The position numbers and the translations under genes were made by a program. DNA of 64,000 nucleotides from NCBI GenBank assembly GCA_965248955.1, contig OZ252212.1:186001-250000 (forward strand). The letters are read 5' to 3'. This document shows, in pieces, positions 41,830-49,788 of this stretch (within the stretch, counting starts at the first letter, position 1; every line of letters begins with the position of its first letter). The stretch is from DAOUJH01 sp965248955 (lineage in GTDB: Bacteria > Chloroflexota > Dehalococcoidia > Lucifugimonadales > QGNO01). Under the pieces are notes generated by a model. That model saw only the letters and a list, made by a program, of their open reading frames with translations, was not told the origin of the DNA and ran no database searches.

Positions 41830-44571
41830 CTACTGGTCTGACCCAAGCAACCTCCTGAGGTCGTGCTTGGATTGAAGGATATCCGCCCAAAGGTCCCCCA
41901 TCTTGTCTATCCTCCCCGGCACCGTATCTATGGTGAAGTCGGTTGGGTAAATCTCGCCCAGCTCTTCCCAGCGCACCGGGGTGGATACGGGAGCGCCGGG
42001 GGCGGGGCGGATCGAGTAGATTGAGGCCATATTCTTGCCGCGCGTGTTCTGGTTGTGGTCCAAGAATATTTTCCCCCTCCTCTTGTCTACCGACCACTCC
42101 ATAGTGACATCCAGGGGGGATTGCCGCAGGAGAAACCGTCCTATCAGTTCACAGGTCTTGCGGGTTGTTCTGTAGTTGTATTGCCGCAGCACAGGCACAT
42201 ATATGTGAAGCCCGGTCTTACCGGATGTTTTCACGAATGACGAGAGAGAAAGCTGGTCCAAGATCTCCTTCAGCGTCAGCGCCACGTCCACCACTTTCCT
42301 GAAAGCGCGTCTATTCAACTGCGGCTCATCTCCTGCCTGCTCTCTGCCCGAGTAGACGTAGGGATCGAGATCAAAAGCTATAAAGTCCGGATAGTTCAGA
42401 ACGCTTTCTTCAATTGCTTCTCTGGCACCTGTAAAGGACGTCCCCAGATTGGCAGCGTCCGGTTCCAAGACCACGCGTGACAGCCAGGGATGGAGCTCTA
42501 TGTTGGCCAGTTGCGCCAGCCAGACCAGGGTAGGGAGGTTGTTCACCATAAGGTATTCGCCGTCGCCCTCGTTGTGAGACGAAAAGATAGGCAGCTTCTC
42601 CACAAAATCAGGCAAAGCATGCTCCCAATGCTTCTGATAGAAGCTTCCCCCGTCTATGCCGTTGGGATACCTGGTCAGTGTCATGGGCCGGTCTTTCAAG
42701 TGAGGGAGAAGAACGTGGCCCATCCTCAGGTAGTAGCGAATCATATCCCTTTTTGTCTTTGCCGGGGTTCCCTTGTCCTCGGGCCAGAGCACCTTGTTCA
42801 GGTTGGTCAGGCTTATACGGTATCCGTCTACATCCAGCTTGATGGCATCCTCATTGCCTGACAAGCGCTCCAACAGTTGGGAAACGTCGTTTGCTTCGTG
42901 TCTAGGAGCCTGAACCGGCTGCGTCTCCGCCGGGAGGACGACGCCGCCTTCTGCTTCACGGGTAACGTTCTTAGGGTCAACGTCAAGACGCAGGCCGCGA
43001 AATACCGGCGCCCTGAGGCGGCCATCGTCTGTCCAGTTGGCAAACTTGATCTGGGCCACCAACTCAGGGCGTACCCAGCAATTCTCTGCGCCGCTCAGCT
43101 CCTTATCCCAGGCAAAGGGGGACTGTTCCGCTTCCAACTCCACCAGTCGAGAATAGAGCTTTTCCAACATGGCGTTGTCGTAGCCTGTGCCCACCCGGCC
43201 GGCATAGCGAAGATCGCCGCCTTCGTAATAGCCTACCAGCAAAGCGCCAAAGCTCGTGGAGCGGGCCCCGGCGCCCCGGGTGTATCCCCCAACAACCAAC
43301 TCTTGCGATTTTACGTGTTTGATCTTGAGCCAGGCGTTGCTCCGTGTCCCCGGCTCGTAGATGCTGGAGCGTCGTTTAGCAATGATTCCCTCCAGCCCAA
43401 GCCCTACGGCGGCGCGGTAGAAGGATGCCCCGTCACCCTCTACGTATTCCACCAAACTGGTGTGCTCAGAGGGCGCAATAGCATTGCTGAGCAGCCTCTT
43501 TCTGTCTATCAAAGGCACTTTCCTCAGGTCTACGCCGTCCAGGTAAAGCAGGTCAAACGGATAGTAGACCATGTTGGCCCTGCCCACGGGACGGTCTATA
43601 GCGCCTTTATCGAATCCCATCACCTGCTGTATGAGGCCAAAGTCCGGCAATCCATCTTCATTGACCGCGGCCACTTCGCCATCCAAGACCATCTCATCCT
43701 GTTCTTGCGCCTTGAGGTCGGACACCACGTCAGGCAGCCGGCTGGTGAGGTCCAAGCCGTTCCGGCTGAGCAGGGTAACCCGTTCCCCTTTGAGAAAGGC
43801 CAGCACGCGGTATCCATCCAGTTTGGGTTCAAAGAGCCAGTCCGGATGTGAAAAGGGGTTGTCTGCACTGCCAGCCATCATAGGCTTCAGACGGGTTGGA
43901 TATGGAGCCTCCTTGCCCGTGGACATTATGCGTTCCATCTCTGAAAGCTGGTCCGTTTCCAATTTGGCGGGGTCAGGCAAACGACCGTTTTTCAGGTCTT
44001 CCAAGGTAAGACCTGACTGAACGGACCTATCCTCCTCTAGGACGTCCCGTTCAGTGTCCACGTAGCGGTCTTTGTGTTTGATGAGGAGCCAGTCTTTGGG
44101 ACTACGGGTGGTTCTTACCAGTGTCCACGAACCTTTGAGCTTCTTGCCGCGCAGCGTGAAGGAGAGCTTCCCCTTTTCCAGGTCGCGCCGCATCCGCTCT
44201 TCGGCCTCTTCTCGGTCGCCGAAGGAGAGGTGGGCGCCCTCATCCGGCGAGTAGTATCCTGCGTCCCAGACAATGACCTGTCCCGCGCCGTAGTTGCCAT
44301 GGCCTATCACACCCTCGAATGTCCCGTAGTCCAAGGGGTGGTCTTCCACCAGAGCAGCAAGCCTCTTGTCCTGCGGATTCAACGAAGGGCCTTTGGGAAC
44401 GGCCCACGATTTCAGGACGCCATCCAGTTCCAAGCGGAAGTCGTAGTGAAGGCGTCGGGCAGCGTGTTTCTGAACAACGAATCTCAAGCTACCCTTCAAG
44501 CTCTTGGCCGTTCCAGGCCCCGGCTCGCGGGTGCGCGCGAAGTCTCGCTTCTTTTCGTAGTCTCTGAGCAT
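41830..44571 (-). CDS. ligD: Multifunctional ATP-dependent DNA ligase LigD
   Basis: This 913-residue NHEJ ligase has three fused domains in the order phosphoesterase, ligase, polymerase. The first (about 1-175) shows KHAARRLHYDFRLEL and HPLDYGTFEGVIG with the metal-binding histidines. The ligase domain (about 220-530) carries the adenylated lysine Lys250 in EPKLDGYR. The primase-type polymerase domain (about 605-905) has FIAFDLDPY with the catalytic Asp pair. Together with Ku it trims, fills and seals double-strand breaks. It is the last gene of a three-gene operon with a DUF72 protein and a nuclease. Confidence 0.96.
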   Translation of the reverse strand: MLRDYEKKRDFARTREPGPGTAKSLKGSLRFVVQKHAARRLHYDFRLELDGVLKSWAVPKGPSLNPQDKRLAALVEDHPLDYGTFEGVIGHGNYGAGQVIVWDAGYYSPDEGAHLSFGDREEAEERMRRDLEKGKLSFTLRGKKLKGSWTLVRTTRSPKDWLLIKHKDRYVDTERDVLEEDRSVQSGLTLEDLKNGRLPDPAKLETDQLSEMERIMSTGKEAPYPTRLKPMMAGSADNPFSHPDWLFEPKLDGYRVLAFLKGERVTLLSRNGLDLTSRLPDVVSDLKAQEQDEMVLDGEVAAVNEDGLPDFGLIQQVMGFDKGAIDRPVGRANMVYYPFDLLYLDGVDLRKVPLIDRKRLLSNAIAPSEHTSLVEYVEGDGASFYRAAVGLGLEGIIAKRRSSIYEPGTRSNAWLKIKHVKSQELVVGGYTRGAGARSTSFGALLVGYYEGGDLRYAGRVGTGYDNAMLEKLYSRLVELEAEQSPFAWDKELSGAENCWVRPELVAQIKFANWTDDGRLRAPVFRGLRLDVDPKNVTREAEGGVVLPAETQPVQAPRHEANDVSQLLERLSGNEDAIKLDVDGYRISLTNLNKVLWPEDKGTPAKTKRDMIRYYLRMGHVLLPHLKDRPMTLTRYPNGIDGGSFYQKHWEHALPDFVEKLPIFSSHNEGDGEYLMVNNLPTLVWLAQLANIELHPWLSRVVLEPDAANLGTSFTGAREAIEESVLNYPDFIAFDLDPYVYSGREQAGDEPQLNRRAFRKVVDVALTLKEILDQLSLSSFVKTSGKTGLHIYVPVLRQYNYRTTRKTCELIGRFLLRQSPLDVTMEWSVDKRRGKIFLDHNQNTRGKNMASIYSIRPAPGAPVSTPVRWEELGEIYPTDFTIDTVPGRIDKMGDLWADILQSKHDLRRLLGSDQ

Positions 44572-44577
44572 CGGCGG

Positions 44578-45297
44578 CTAGACGGATATACCCAGGCTCT
44601 CCATGAGCACCTTGGCAAACTCCGGCCCCTTACCCTCTTCCTCGTGCTTGAAGTAAACGAAGACATCGCCCCAGACACCTTGATGCTCTTTGATCTTGTC
44701 TGACCATGCTCGTATATCTTCCTGCCCGTACCCCTCGTCACGCAGACGGAAGTAGCCGTAGCTGGCGGTAGCGACAACGGGCGTCGTAGTCTTCTCGCTA
44801 TCGGCGATGCACAGCGCAAGGTCTTTCTCCTCAAGGCGAGCGTACACCTCCTCTGTGAGCCAGGAGGCGTTGCGAAACTCAAACGCAGCCCTTGTGCCGC
44901 GGGGTATCCATTTCAAGAATCCATCCAACACGTTCAGGTCCAGCTTGAAGGACGGCGGGAGCTGGAAGAGCAGAACGCCCAGCTTGGAGCCAAGGGCCTG
45001 GGCCCGGCTGCAGAAACCCTCCACCAGCTCCTGGCAGTTGCTCAGCCTTGCTTCGTGTGTGATGCGGCGCGGCGCCTTCAAAGTGAACCTGAAGTTGGGA
45101 GGAGTGTTGTCCACCCAGCCGGTAAGCGTTTTTTCATTTGGAAACCTATAGAACGTGTAATTGATCTCCACGGTAGGGAAGTGCCCAGCATAGAACGAGA
45201 GCATTTTGGAGACGGGCAAGTCTGAAGGGTAAAAGCTGCCCTTCCATTCCGGGTAGTTGTAGCCTGACGTGCCGACTAAAACCTTGTCCAATGTCAT
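44578..45297 (-). CDS. DUF72 (YecE-like) family protein
   Basis: This 239-residue TIM-barrel protein of the DUF72 family shows VGTSGYNYPEWKGSFYP at the N-terminus, AGHFPTVEINYTFYRFP, and AAFEFRNASWL in the middle. The biochemical activity is not established; YecE-like proteins have been linked to endonuclease-type folds. It begins 10 bp after the nuclease gene and ends 7 bp before ligD, so all three share a transcript, which suggests a DNA-repair context. Confidence 0.9.
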   Translation of the reverse strand: MTLDKVLVGTSGYNYPEWKGSFYPSDLPVSKMLSFYAGHFPTVEINYTFYRFPNEKTLTGWVDNTPPNFRFTLKAPRRITHEARLSNCQELVEGFCSRAQALGSKLGVLLFQLPPSFKLDLNVLDGFLKWIPRGTRAAFEFRNASWLTEEVYARLEEKDLALCIADSEKTTTPVVATASYGYFRLRDEGYGQEDIRAWSDKIKEHQGVWGDVFVYFKHEEEGKGPEFAKVLMESLGISV

Positions 45298-45306
45298 AGC
45301 TGAAAT

Positions 45307-47130
45307 TCAGTGATTGGCCCTCAAATACGCCACGATCTCCATAATTACCTTGCAATCTACCTCATTATAACGCTCGATTTCACCCATGAGGTCCACCTGC
45401 GTCATGTCCACGCCCAGGCGCCGGGCTTCACCAGCCGACCACCAGGCTCCCACCATGGCGCCTAAGCCATCCGTGGGACCGTCTTGCCAGGTCGTTTGGA
45501 TGTCGCCGTGCGATTTCATAGCTCGTGCCACGCTCTTCAGACCGAAGTTCATAGCGCCGCGGACCACCACCGGTTCGCTTCTCATCACGCCGCTCAGAAA
45601 ATCGAACCAGCGGAGCTTGGGCCAGGACTTATCGGCATGACGCTTGACGGCGGAGTTGTACGATGTCTCCATAGTGCTGGTTTCAGCATGAGACCAGTGG
45701 ATGACCAGGGGTTCCTTGCCAGACTCTCCCAGCCTCTGGGTCACCTCAGCCATGTGAGCGTGCCAGGCATCTATTATCTCCTCTTCTGAAGGCTCTGTCA
45801 GGTCGTCGACGGTGAAGCTCTTATAAACCCAGCGGCCGTTTTCCAAGTGCCCGCAGCCGATCATGAAAATCAGCGGCTGGCCGCCCTTCAATGGAACCTT
45901 GGAGAAGTCGTCATCCAAATCGCTCACCGTCTCGAAATCCACGTAAAACTCAAGCGCGGGGTCACGCCACACGGGGTCGCTGTTCCCCAAACGAGACGGC
46001 TGGACGTTGGGCCCGGCGGTTGACCTATTGATATCCATGATGGCTTGAAGAACCGGCTGCCGCTTGCCTTTGGGAAACCCTAACAAATCAGCAGTGCACG
46101 AAGCATCTCGCCAGTCGTAGACTCCGGCTTCGTGGCCCGTGTACCGTTTCTCCATGCCCACTTGCCAGAGCATCGTCAACTCGCCAAGCTCTTCCGCTAT
46201 GCGTCCCTTTGCGCCATGCCAGGGATCATCCCTGGTGTTCCCCATGTTGGGCCAGAGGTCAGGCACGTCGGGAGATGGCAGGACTTTCCAGCCGGAACCC
46301 TTGCTTCTGACCCGGCGCAGCCATTCGCAGGTTTCATGGGTCAGCTCCTCTATAGAGTTGGAACGAGTCCTGGCATCCTGCGCCACAGGGCCAAGCCGCT
46401 CCATGAAGCTATCTCCCCGGTCGCTTCTCTGCGTCCATCCACGGCCCAACAGATACGAACGTGACGGCGTATGCCCCTGCAGACGGCCTAGGGCGCGGTT
46501 GTACACAAAGAGCTGGACTTTATACGCCAGCTTGGAACCGCTGTTTGAAACCTCGCCGCCGGCCAATAGATCAAGAGTGGTGAACTTGATATCCACGACT
46601 CGATAATGCCATGGCCAGAAGCCCAGGCCCGGCGAAGAAGCGGCGGCCTCCTCCTCACTCAGTACGCCGGGAAACAGCCGCTGAAGCTCGTCGCTCCTCA
46701 CCAGCAGATCGGGCGCTCCGTAAGTGCGCGACTCAGCGTCTCGCAGGACGCCTTGATAGATAGCGGGTGCCCCGTTCTGCATGGCGGCAAACGTCTCTTC
46801 CGCCTTTGACAGATCTCGGACGTCGGCGGGCCCCTCGCTCATAGTCACTATGGGAACCAGCCCGCCCAGGTATTCCACAACCGCTTCCTCAAACCGCCTG
46901 CCTTTCTCCATGATGAACGTGGAGAAGTCTGTTCTGGGGTCGTAGGAGGGTAGGGCATCGTCCCGCTGGAACCCGTTCGCCTCGCCGTAGAGGTCAAGCC
47001 AGTCCAGCAACGGGTCTTTCATCATGTAGTTCCAACCAGCCGACGCACTGACCCAATCACGCCACTCTTCCTCAGTGGAAGGAGTGTTAATCCGCCCGTC
47101 GCTGGTCTTGGTGAGAGCCTCTATTCCCAT
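45307..47130 (-). CDS. Predicted RecB-like/RNase H-like fused nuclease (TM0106-type)
   Basis: This is a 607-residue two-domain nuclease. The N-terminal half has PD-(D/E)XK features: Glu81 in KGRRFEE, Asp141 in GAPDLLV, and Asp180-Ile-Lys182 in VVDIKFT. The C-terminal half has a DEDD exonuclease pattern: Asp398 and Glu400 in YVDFETVSD, HWSHAE near 480, and Asp592 in YNEVDCKVI. The family is annotated as TM0106-like RecB nucleases with YprB-like RNase H domains; the substrate is not known. It heads the operon with DUF72 and ligD, so it may process DNA ends for NHEJ. That role is an inference. Confidence 0.82.
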   Translation of the reverse strand: MGIEALTKTSDGRINTPSTEEEWRDWVSASAGWNYMMKDPLLDWLDLYGEANGFQRDDALPSYDPRTDFSTFIMEKGRRFEEAVVEYLGGLVPIVTMSEGPADVRDLSKAEETFAAMQNGAPAIYQGVLRDAESRTYGAPDLLVRSDELQRLFPGVLSEEEAAASSPGLGFWPWHYRVVDIKFTTLDLLAGGEVSNSGSKLAYKVQLFVYNRALGRLQGHTPSRSYLLGRGWTQRSDRGDSFMERLGPVAQDARTRSNSIEELTHETCEWLRRVRSKGSGWKVLPSPDVPDLWPNMGNTRDDPWHGAKGRIAEELGELTMLWQVGMEKRYTGHEAGVYDWRDASCTADLLGFPKGKRQPVLQAIMDINRSTAGPNVQPSRLGNSDPVWRDPALEFYVDFETVSDLDDDFSKVPLKGGQPLIFMIGCGHLENGRWVYKSFTVDDLTEPSEEEIIDAWHAHMAEVTQRLGESGKEPLVIHWSHAETSTMETSYNSAVKRHADKSWPKLRWFDFLSGVMRSEPVVVRGAMNFGLKSVARAMKSHGDIQTTWQDGPTDGLGAMVGAWWSAGEARRLGVDMTQVDLMGEIERYNEVDCKVIMEIVAYLRANH

Positions 47131-47249
47131 TCGTCAACATACCCCCGCATATTCGTCAAGCCAGAGTTTACTACGCCGCCTCTCCATCTGGGAAAGGGCA
47201 GGGGAGGGGCCCCGTCGCAGTCACAAGAGCCGAGATCCCTTTCGTCATA

Positions 47250-47264
47250 CCCGCGCAGGGCGGG
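47250..47264. repeat. REP-like hairpin
   Basis: CCCGC (47250-47254), 5 bases, and GCGGG (47260-47264) form a short stem inside the context CGTCATAC...CATCCAGG. That context resembles dispersed palindromic repeats seen in many bacterial genomes. Confidence 0.45.
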
Positions 47265-47396
47265 CATCCAGGGTTGCGGATGAGCGGGCTGCTGAGCAAC
47301 TCGCTGCGCCTGCGCCGGTTCAGGATGGGGTAGGGGCGCATACGCTCCACATCCATGCGGGCCAGCGTCTGGGGTGGTCCGGATGATGGTTGACCA

Positions 47397-47512
47397 CTTG
47401 ACATAAGTCGTTTTTTGGGTGTCGTCAAAACGGTTGTTAGGCGTGAGATGGCGTTTAACGGTGGAGTTGTGTTGTGCCTGAGAAGGGGAATTGTTTCCAA
47501 CGTTATGTCTAG
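47397..47512. repeat. Possible small mobile (MITE-like) element
   Basis: CTTGACATAA at 47397-47406 and TTATGTCTAG at 47503-47512 are imperfect inverted ends (9 of 10). The right 26 bp closely match the inverse of 47851-47879, so the sequence is repeated within the spacer. No coding content. Confidence 0.4.
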
Positions 47513-47850
47513 CTGCAAGGCTAAAAACGGGCCAAAATTTTGAAAATATGAGAAAACAAATCCAATTTCCTTCCCTTCGACTAAGCTCTGGACAAGATAT
47601 AGCAGAGCAGCATACGGTTTTCGTATCCGATTGGGGCACGCTTGGAGGAGGAGGTGATGGGAATTTGGTTGACGTGATCATGGGGGAATGTTAGTGGTGA
47701 TGAGGGTTGATTGGGAAGTAGGTGGTGTCGGTGGGGGCGGGTCTGAGACCAGCCCCCTACGTCTAGACTAAGGATGAGCGGGGGACTCGCGACAAGCCAT
47801 GGCCGTCAGCTCCGTCAGCGTGCTATACCGCCCCCTCCGTCATTCCCGTG

Positions 47851-47882
47851 CTTGACATAACGTCTGAAACAATTCCTCCCCT
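47851..47882. repeat. Second, inverted partial copy of the 47487-47512 repeat
   Basis: CTTGACATAACG followed by TGAAACAATTCC matches the reverse complement of bases 47487-47512 with few differences. The remainder diverges before the ku start. Confidence 0.45.
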
Positions 47883-47972
47883 CAACCCCCCATTTGACTC
47901 ACCGAACCCGACACGGCTATCATTCCTTATACCGCAACAAGAACGGTGTGCCCGGGAAAATTGGAGGCATAG

Positions 47973-48833
47973 ATGGCAAGACGAGCGATTTGGAAGGGCG
48001 CGGTCGGCTTTGGGATGGTGGCTATTCCCATCAAGCTTTACACCGCCACGGAAAGCAAGGACATCTCCTTTGTTACCATGCACAGCGCCTGCCACACCAG
48101 GCTGCGCTACAAACGGTACTGCCCCCATCATGAGACCGAAGTAGAGCAGTCCGAGATTGTGCGCGCCTACGAGTACGCCAAGGATGAGTACGTTGTCATG
48201 GAGGAGAAGGACTTCGAGAATCTGCCTGTCCCTTCCATACGAAGCATAGACATCGTCAAGTTCGTTGACCTATCCAAGGTGGACCCAATCAACTTTGACC
48301 GTACATACATGCTGGAGCCTGAAGGCGTAGGGATAAAGCCGTTCTATCTGCTGAAGCAGGCCTTGGAAAGCTCCAAGCGCGCCGCCATTGCCAAGGTGTC
48401 GCTTCGCAACAAAGAGCACATCTGCACGCTGAGGCCGTACGAACACGCCATAGCCATGCACACCATGCATTATCCCGATGAGATACGCGGCACTAGAGAG
48501 CTGGACCTGCCCGAAGAGCAGACCGCCATCACTGAACCGGAAATGGCCATGGCCATGATGCTCATAGACCAGTTGTCCGCCGACTACGATCCTTCCGAGC
48601 ACGAGGACCAGTACCGCCATGCCCTGGAACAGGTCATTGAAGGCAAGTTGTCGTCTCAGGAAGTGGTTACGGCGGCCCCTTCAGTTTCCAAGGGCAAGGT
48701 CACCGACCTGATGGAAGCGTTGAGGGCAAGCATAGCCTCAGCAAAAGGGGAGACCCCTGCCGCAACGGAGACCAACGGCAAGACAGAGGCCTCCTCCAAG
48801 AAGCGAAAACCGACAAAAGCGAAAGTAGTATAG
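47973..48833 (+). CDS. ku: DNA end-binding protein Ku
   Basis: This 286-residue bacterial Ku forms a homodimeric ring on double-strand DNA ends and recruits LigD. The N-terminus MARRAIWKGAVGFGMVAIPIKLY and the central RYKRYCPHHETEV and HTMHYPDEIR segments are family signatures. The C-terminal tail of about 40 residues is lysine-, serine- and alanine-rich, ending KKRKPTKAKVV, typical of the DNA-binding extension that varies between species. It is divergent from the nuclease-DUF72-ligD operon, and a strong hairpin follows it. Confidence 0.96.
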   Translation: MARRAIWKGAVGFGMVAIPIKLYTATESKDISFVTMHSACHTRLRYKRYCPHHETEVEQSEIVRAYEYAKDEYVVMEEKDFENLPVPSIRSIDIVKFVDLSKVDPINFDRTYMLEPEGVGIKPFYLLKQALESSKRAAIAKVSLRNKEHICTLRPYEHAIAMHTMHYPDEIRGTRELDLPEEQTAITEPEMAMAMMLIDQLSADYDPSEHEDQYRHALEQVIEGKLSSQEVVTAAPSVSKGKVTDLMEALRASIASAKGETPAATETNGKTEASSKKRKPTKAKVV

Positions 48834-48880
48834 GTCACGCCTATCATTGGAATGGGGTAGGGTAGGGGGCCTTGTTCATT

Positions 48881-48914
48881 GAAAGAGCCTCCCCGGAAAC
48901 GGGGAGGCTCTTTC
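48881..48914. terminator. Strong stem-loop between convergent ku and ssrA
   Basis: Bases 48881-48895 pair perfectly with 48900-48914 (15 bp) around a GAAA tetraloop. The stem begins GAAAG and ends CTTTC, so the A/T flanks give partial U-runs in both directions. It lies 8 bp beyond the 3' end of ssrA and 47 bp beyond ku, and can terminate both. Confidence 0.85.
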
Positions 48915-48922
48915 TCTGTTCC

Positions 48923-49275
48923 TGGTGGAGACGAGGGGGAGTCGAACCCCCTGTCCAGAAGACGTCCTACTGGAACGTACTACAGGCTTATTCGGTGTTT
49001 GTCGTCTCGCTCACTTGATCCCACACCGACAACGCAGCAAGTGAGCCAGCCGATTGTCTTGGGCCTATCCTATCGGTGTCGGAAGGGCCGCGTCCCCAAT
49101 GTGTGTCGCCTATCCCTAACCCTCGGGGAGTAGGTTAGAGTAGACGTAGCCGCCTTAGGCGGCTAGTGCTAACTGTTTGTTGCCAGTTACTTTTTTTGCC
49201 GCCTTTTAACGAGGTGTGACGGCGCCTCGGCCTGCAGTCCCGCAGAACCACCCCCTGTCGAAACCACGCGTCCCC
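48923..49275 (-). ncRNA. ssrA: Transfer-messenger RNA (tmRNA)
   Basis: This tmRNA is 353 nt. The 5' end GGGGACG (49275-49269) pairs with CGTCTCC near the 3' end, followed by A and an encoded CCA ending at 48923. The 3' T-arm reads GGGTTCGACTCCC, as in alanyl tRNA-like domains. The resume codon GCA (49199-49197) opens the tag frame: AKKVTGNKQLALAA then TAA (49157-49155). The stop lies in a GCCGCC-TAA-GGCGGC hairpin (helix 5). The tag ends ALAA, as expected for ClpXP/ClpAP targets. smpB is 37 bp upstream. Confidence 0.95.
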
Positions 49276-49312
49276 ATTTCTGCACCCTTCCATTATATCA
49301 AGAACCGCCAAG

Positions 49313-49783
49313 CTACGGTGAACCTATGCCGGTCTTGGCATAGCGCTCCATCTCTCGTTCTGCTTCACGCCGGGCTATGGCCTTGCGCTTATCGTATTGA
49401 CGTCGTCCCTGGGCCAGACCAAGCTCCATTTTGGCTTTGTGGTCTTTGATGTAAAGACGCAAGGGGACAATGGTAAGTCCCTTCTGGCCAAGCTCCAACG
49501 CAAGGTGGTTAATCTGATTGCGGTGAAGCAGCAGTTTGCGAGGCCGGGAAGGCTCGTGGTTGTAGATGCCGCCCTTTACATAATAAGCAATATGTGAGTT
49601 AAACAGCCACATTTCGCCTTTCTCTTGGCGCGCATAGGCGTCTCGCAGGTTGACGCGTCCGTCGCGAACGGACTTGATCTCAGTGCCAGTAAGGACCAGG
49701 CCTGCTTCAACCGTCTCCAAGACATCGTAATCATGAAAGGCCTTGCGGTTCACGGTGATCACCCTGTATCCGTTCTTTCCCAT
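49313..49783 (-). CDS. smpB: SsrA-binding protein SmpB
   Basis: This 156-residue tmRNA partner needed for ribosome rescue shows VNRKAFHDYDVLETVEAGLVLTG near the N-terminus, SVRDGRVNLRDAYA and, in the C-terminal helix, GRRQYDKRKAIARREAEREM, the tail that reads the empty mRNA channel. I chose the ATG at 49783; a TTG at 49792 is also in frame and would overlap the ctpA stop. It is between ctpA and ssrA on the same strand. Confidence 0.95.
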   Translation of the reverse strand: MGKNGYRVITVNRKAFHDYDVLETVEAGLVLTGTEIKSVRDGRVNLRDAYARQEKGEMWLFNSHIAYYVKGGIYNHEPSRPRKLLLHRNQINHLALELGQKGLTIVPLRLYIKDHKAKMELGLAQGRRQYDKRKAIARREAEREMERYAKTGIGSP

Positions 49784-49788
49784 ATCAA

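Larger units (their letters stand above)
47131..47972. other. Repeat-bearing spacer between nuclease and ku genes
   Basis: This 842-bp region lies between divergent NHEJ genes with no supported coding frame. It contains a REP-like hairpin (47250-47264), a roughly 116-bp element with imperfect inverted ends (47397-47512) and a second, inverted partial copy from 47851. Promoters for both directions must lie here, but no clear match was found. Confidence 0.6.

Noticed and set aside
47131..47972. CRISPR array in the repeat-bearing spacer
   Set aside because: The repeats are inverted, few and not regularly spaced, and no cas genes are present.
48881..49300. Stand-alone tRNA gene suggested by a T-arm and CCA
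   Set aside because: The pairing partner of the acceptor stem is 340 nt away and a tag frame lies between, so it is tmRNA.
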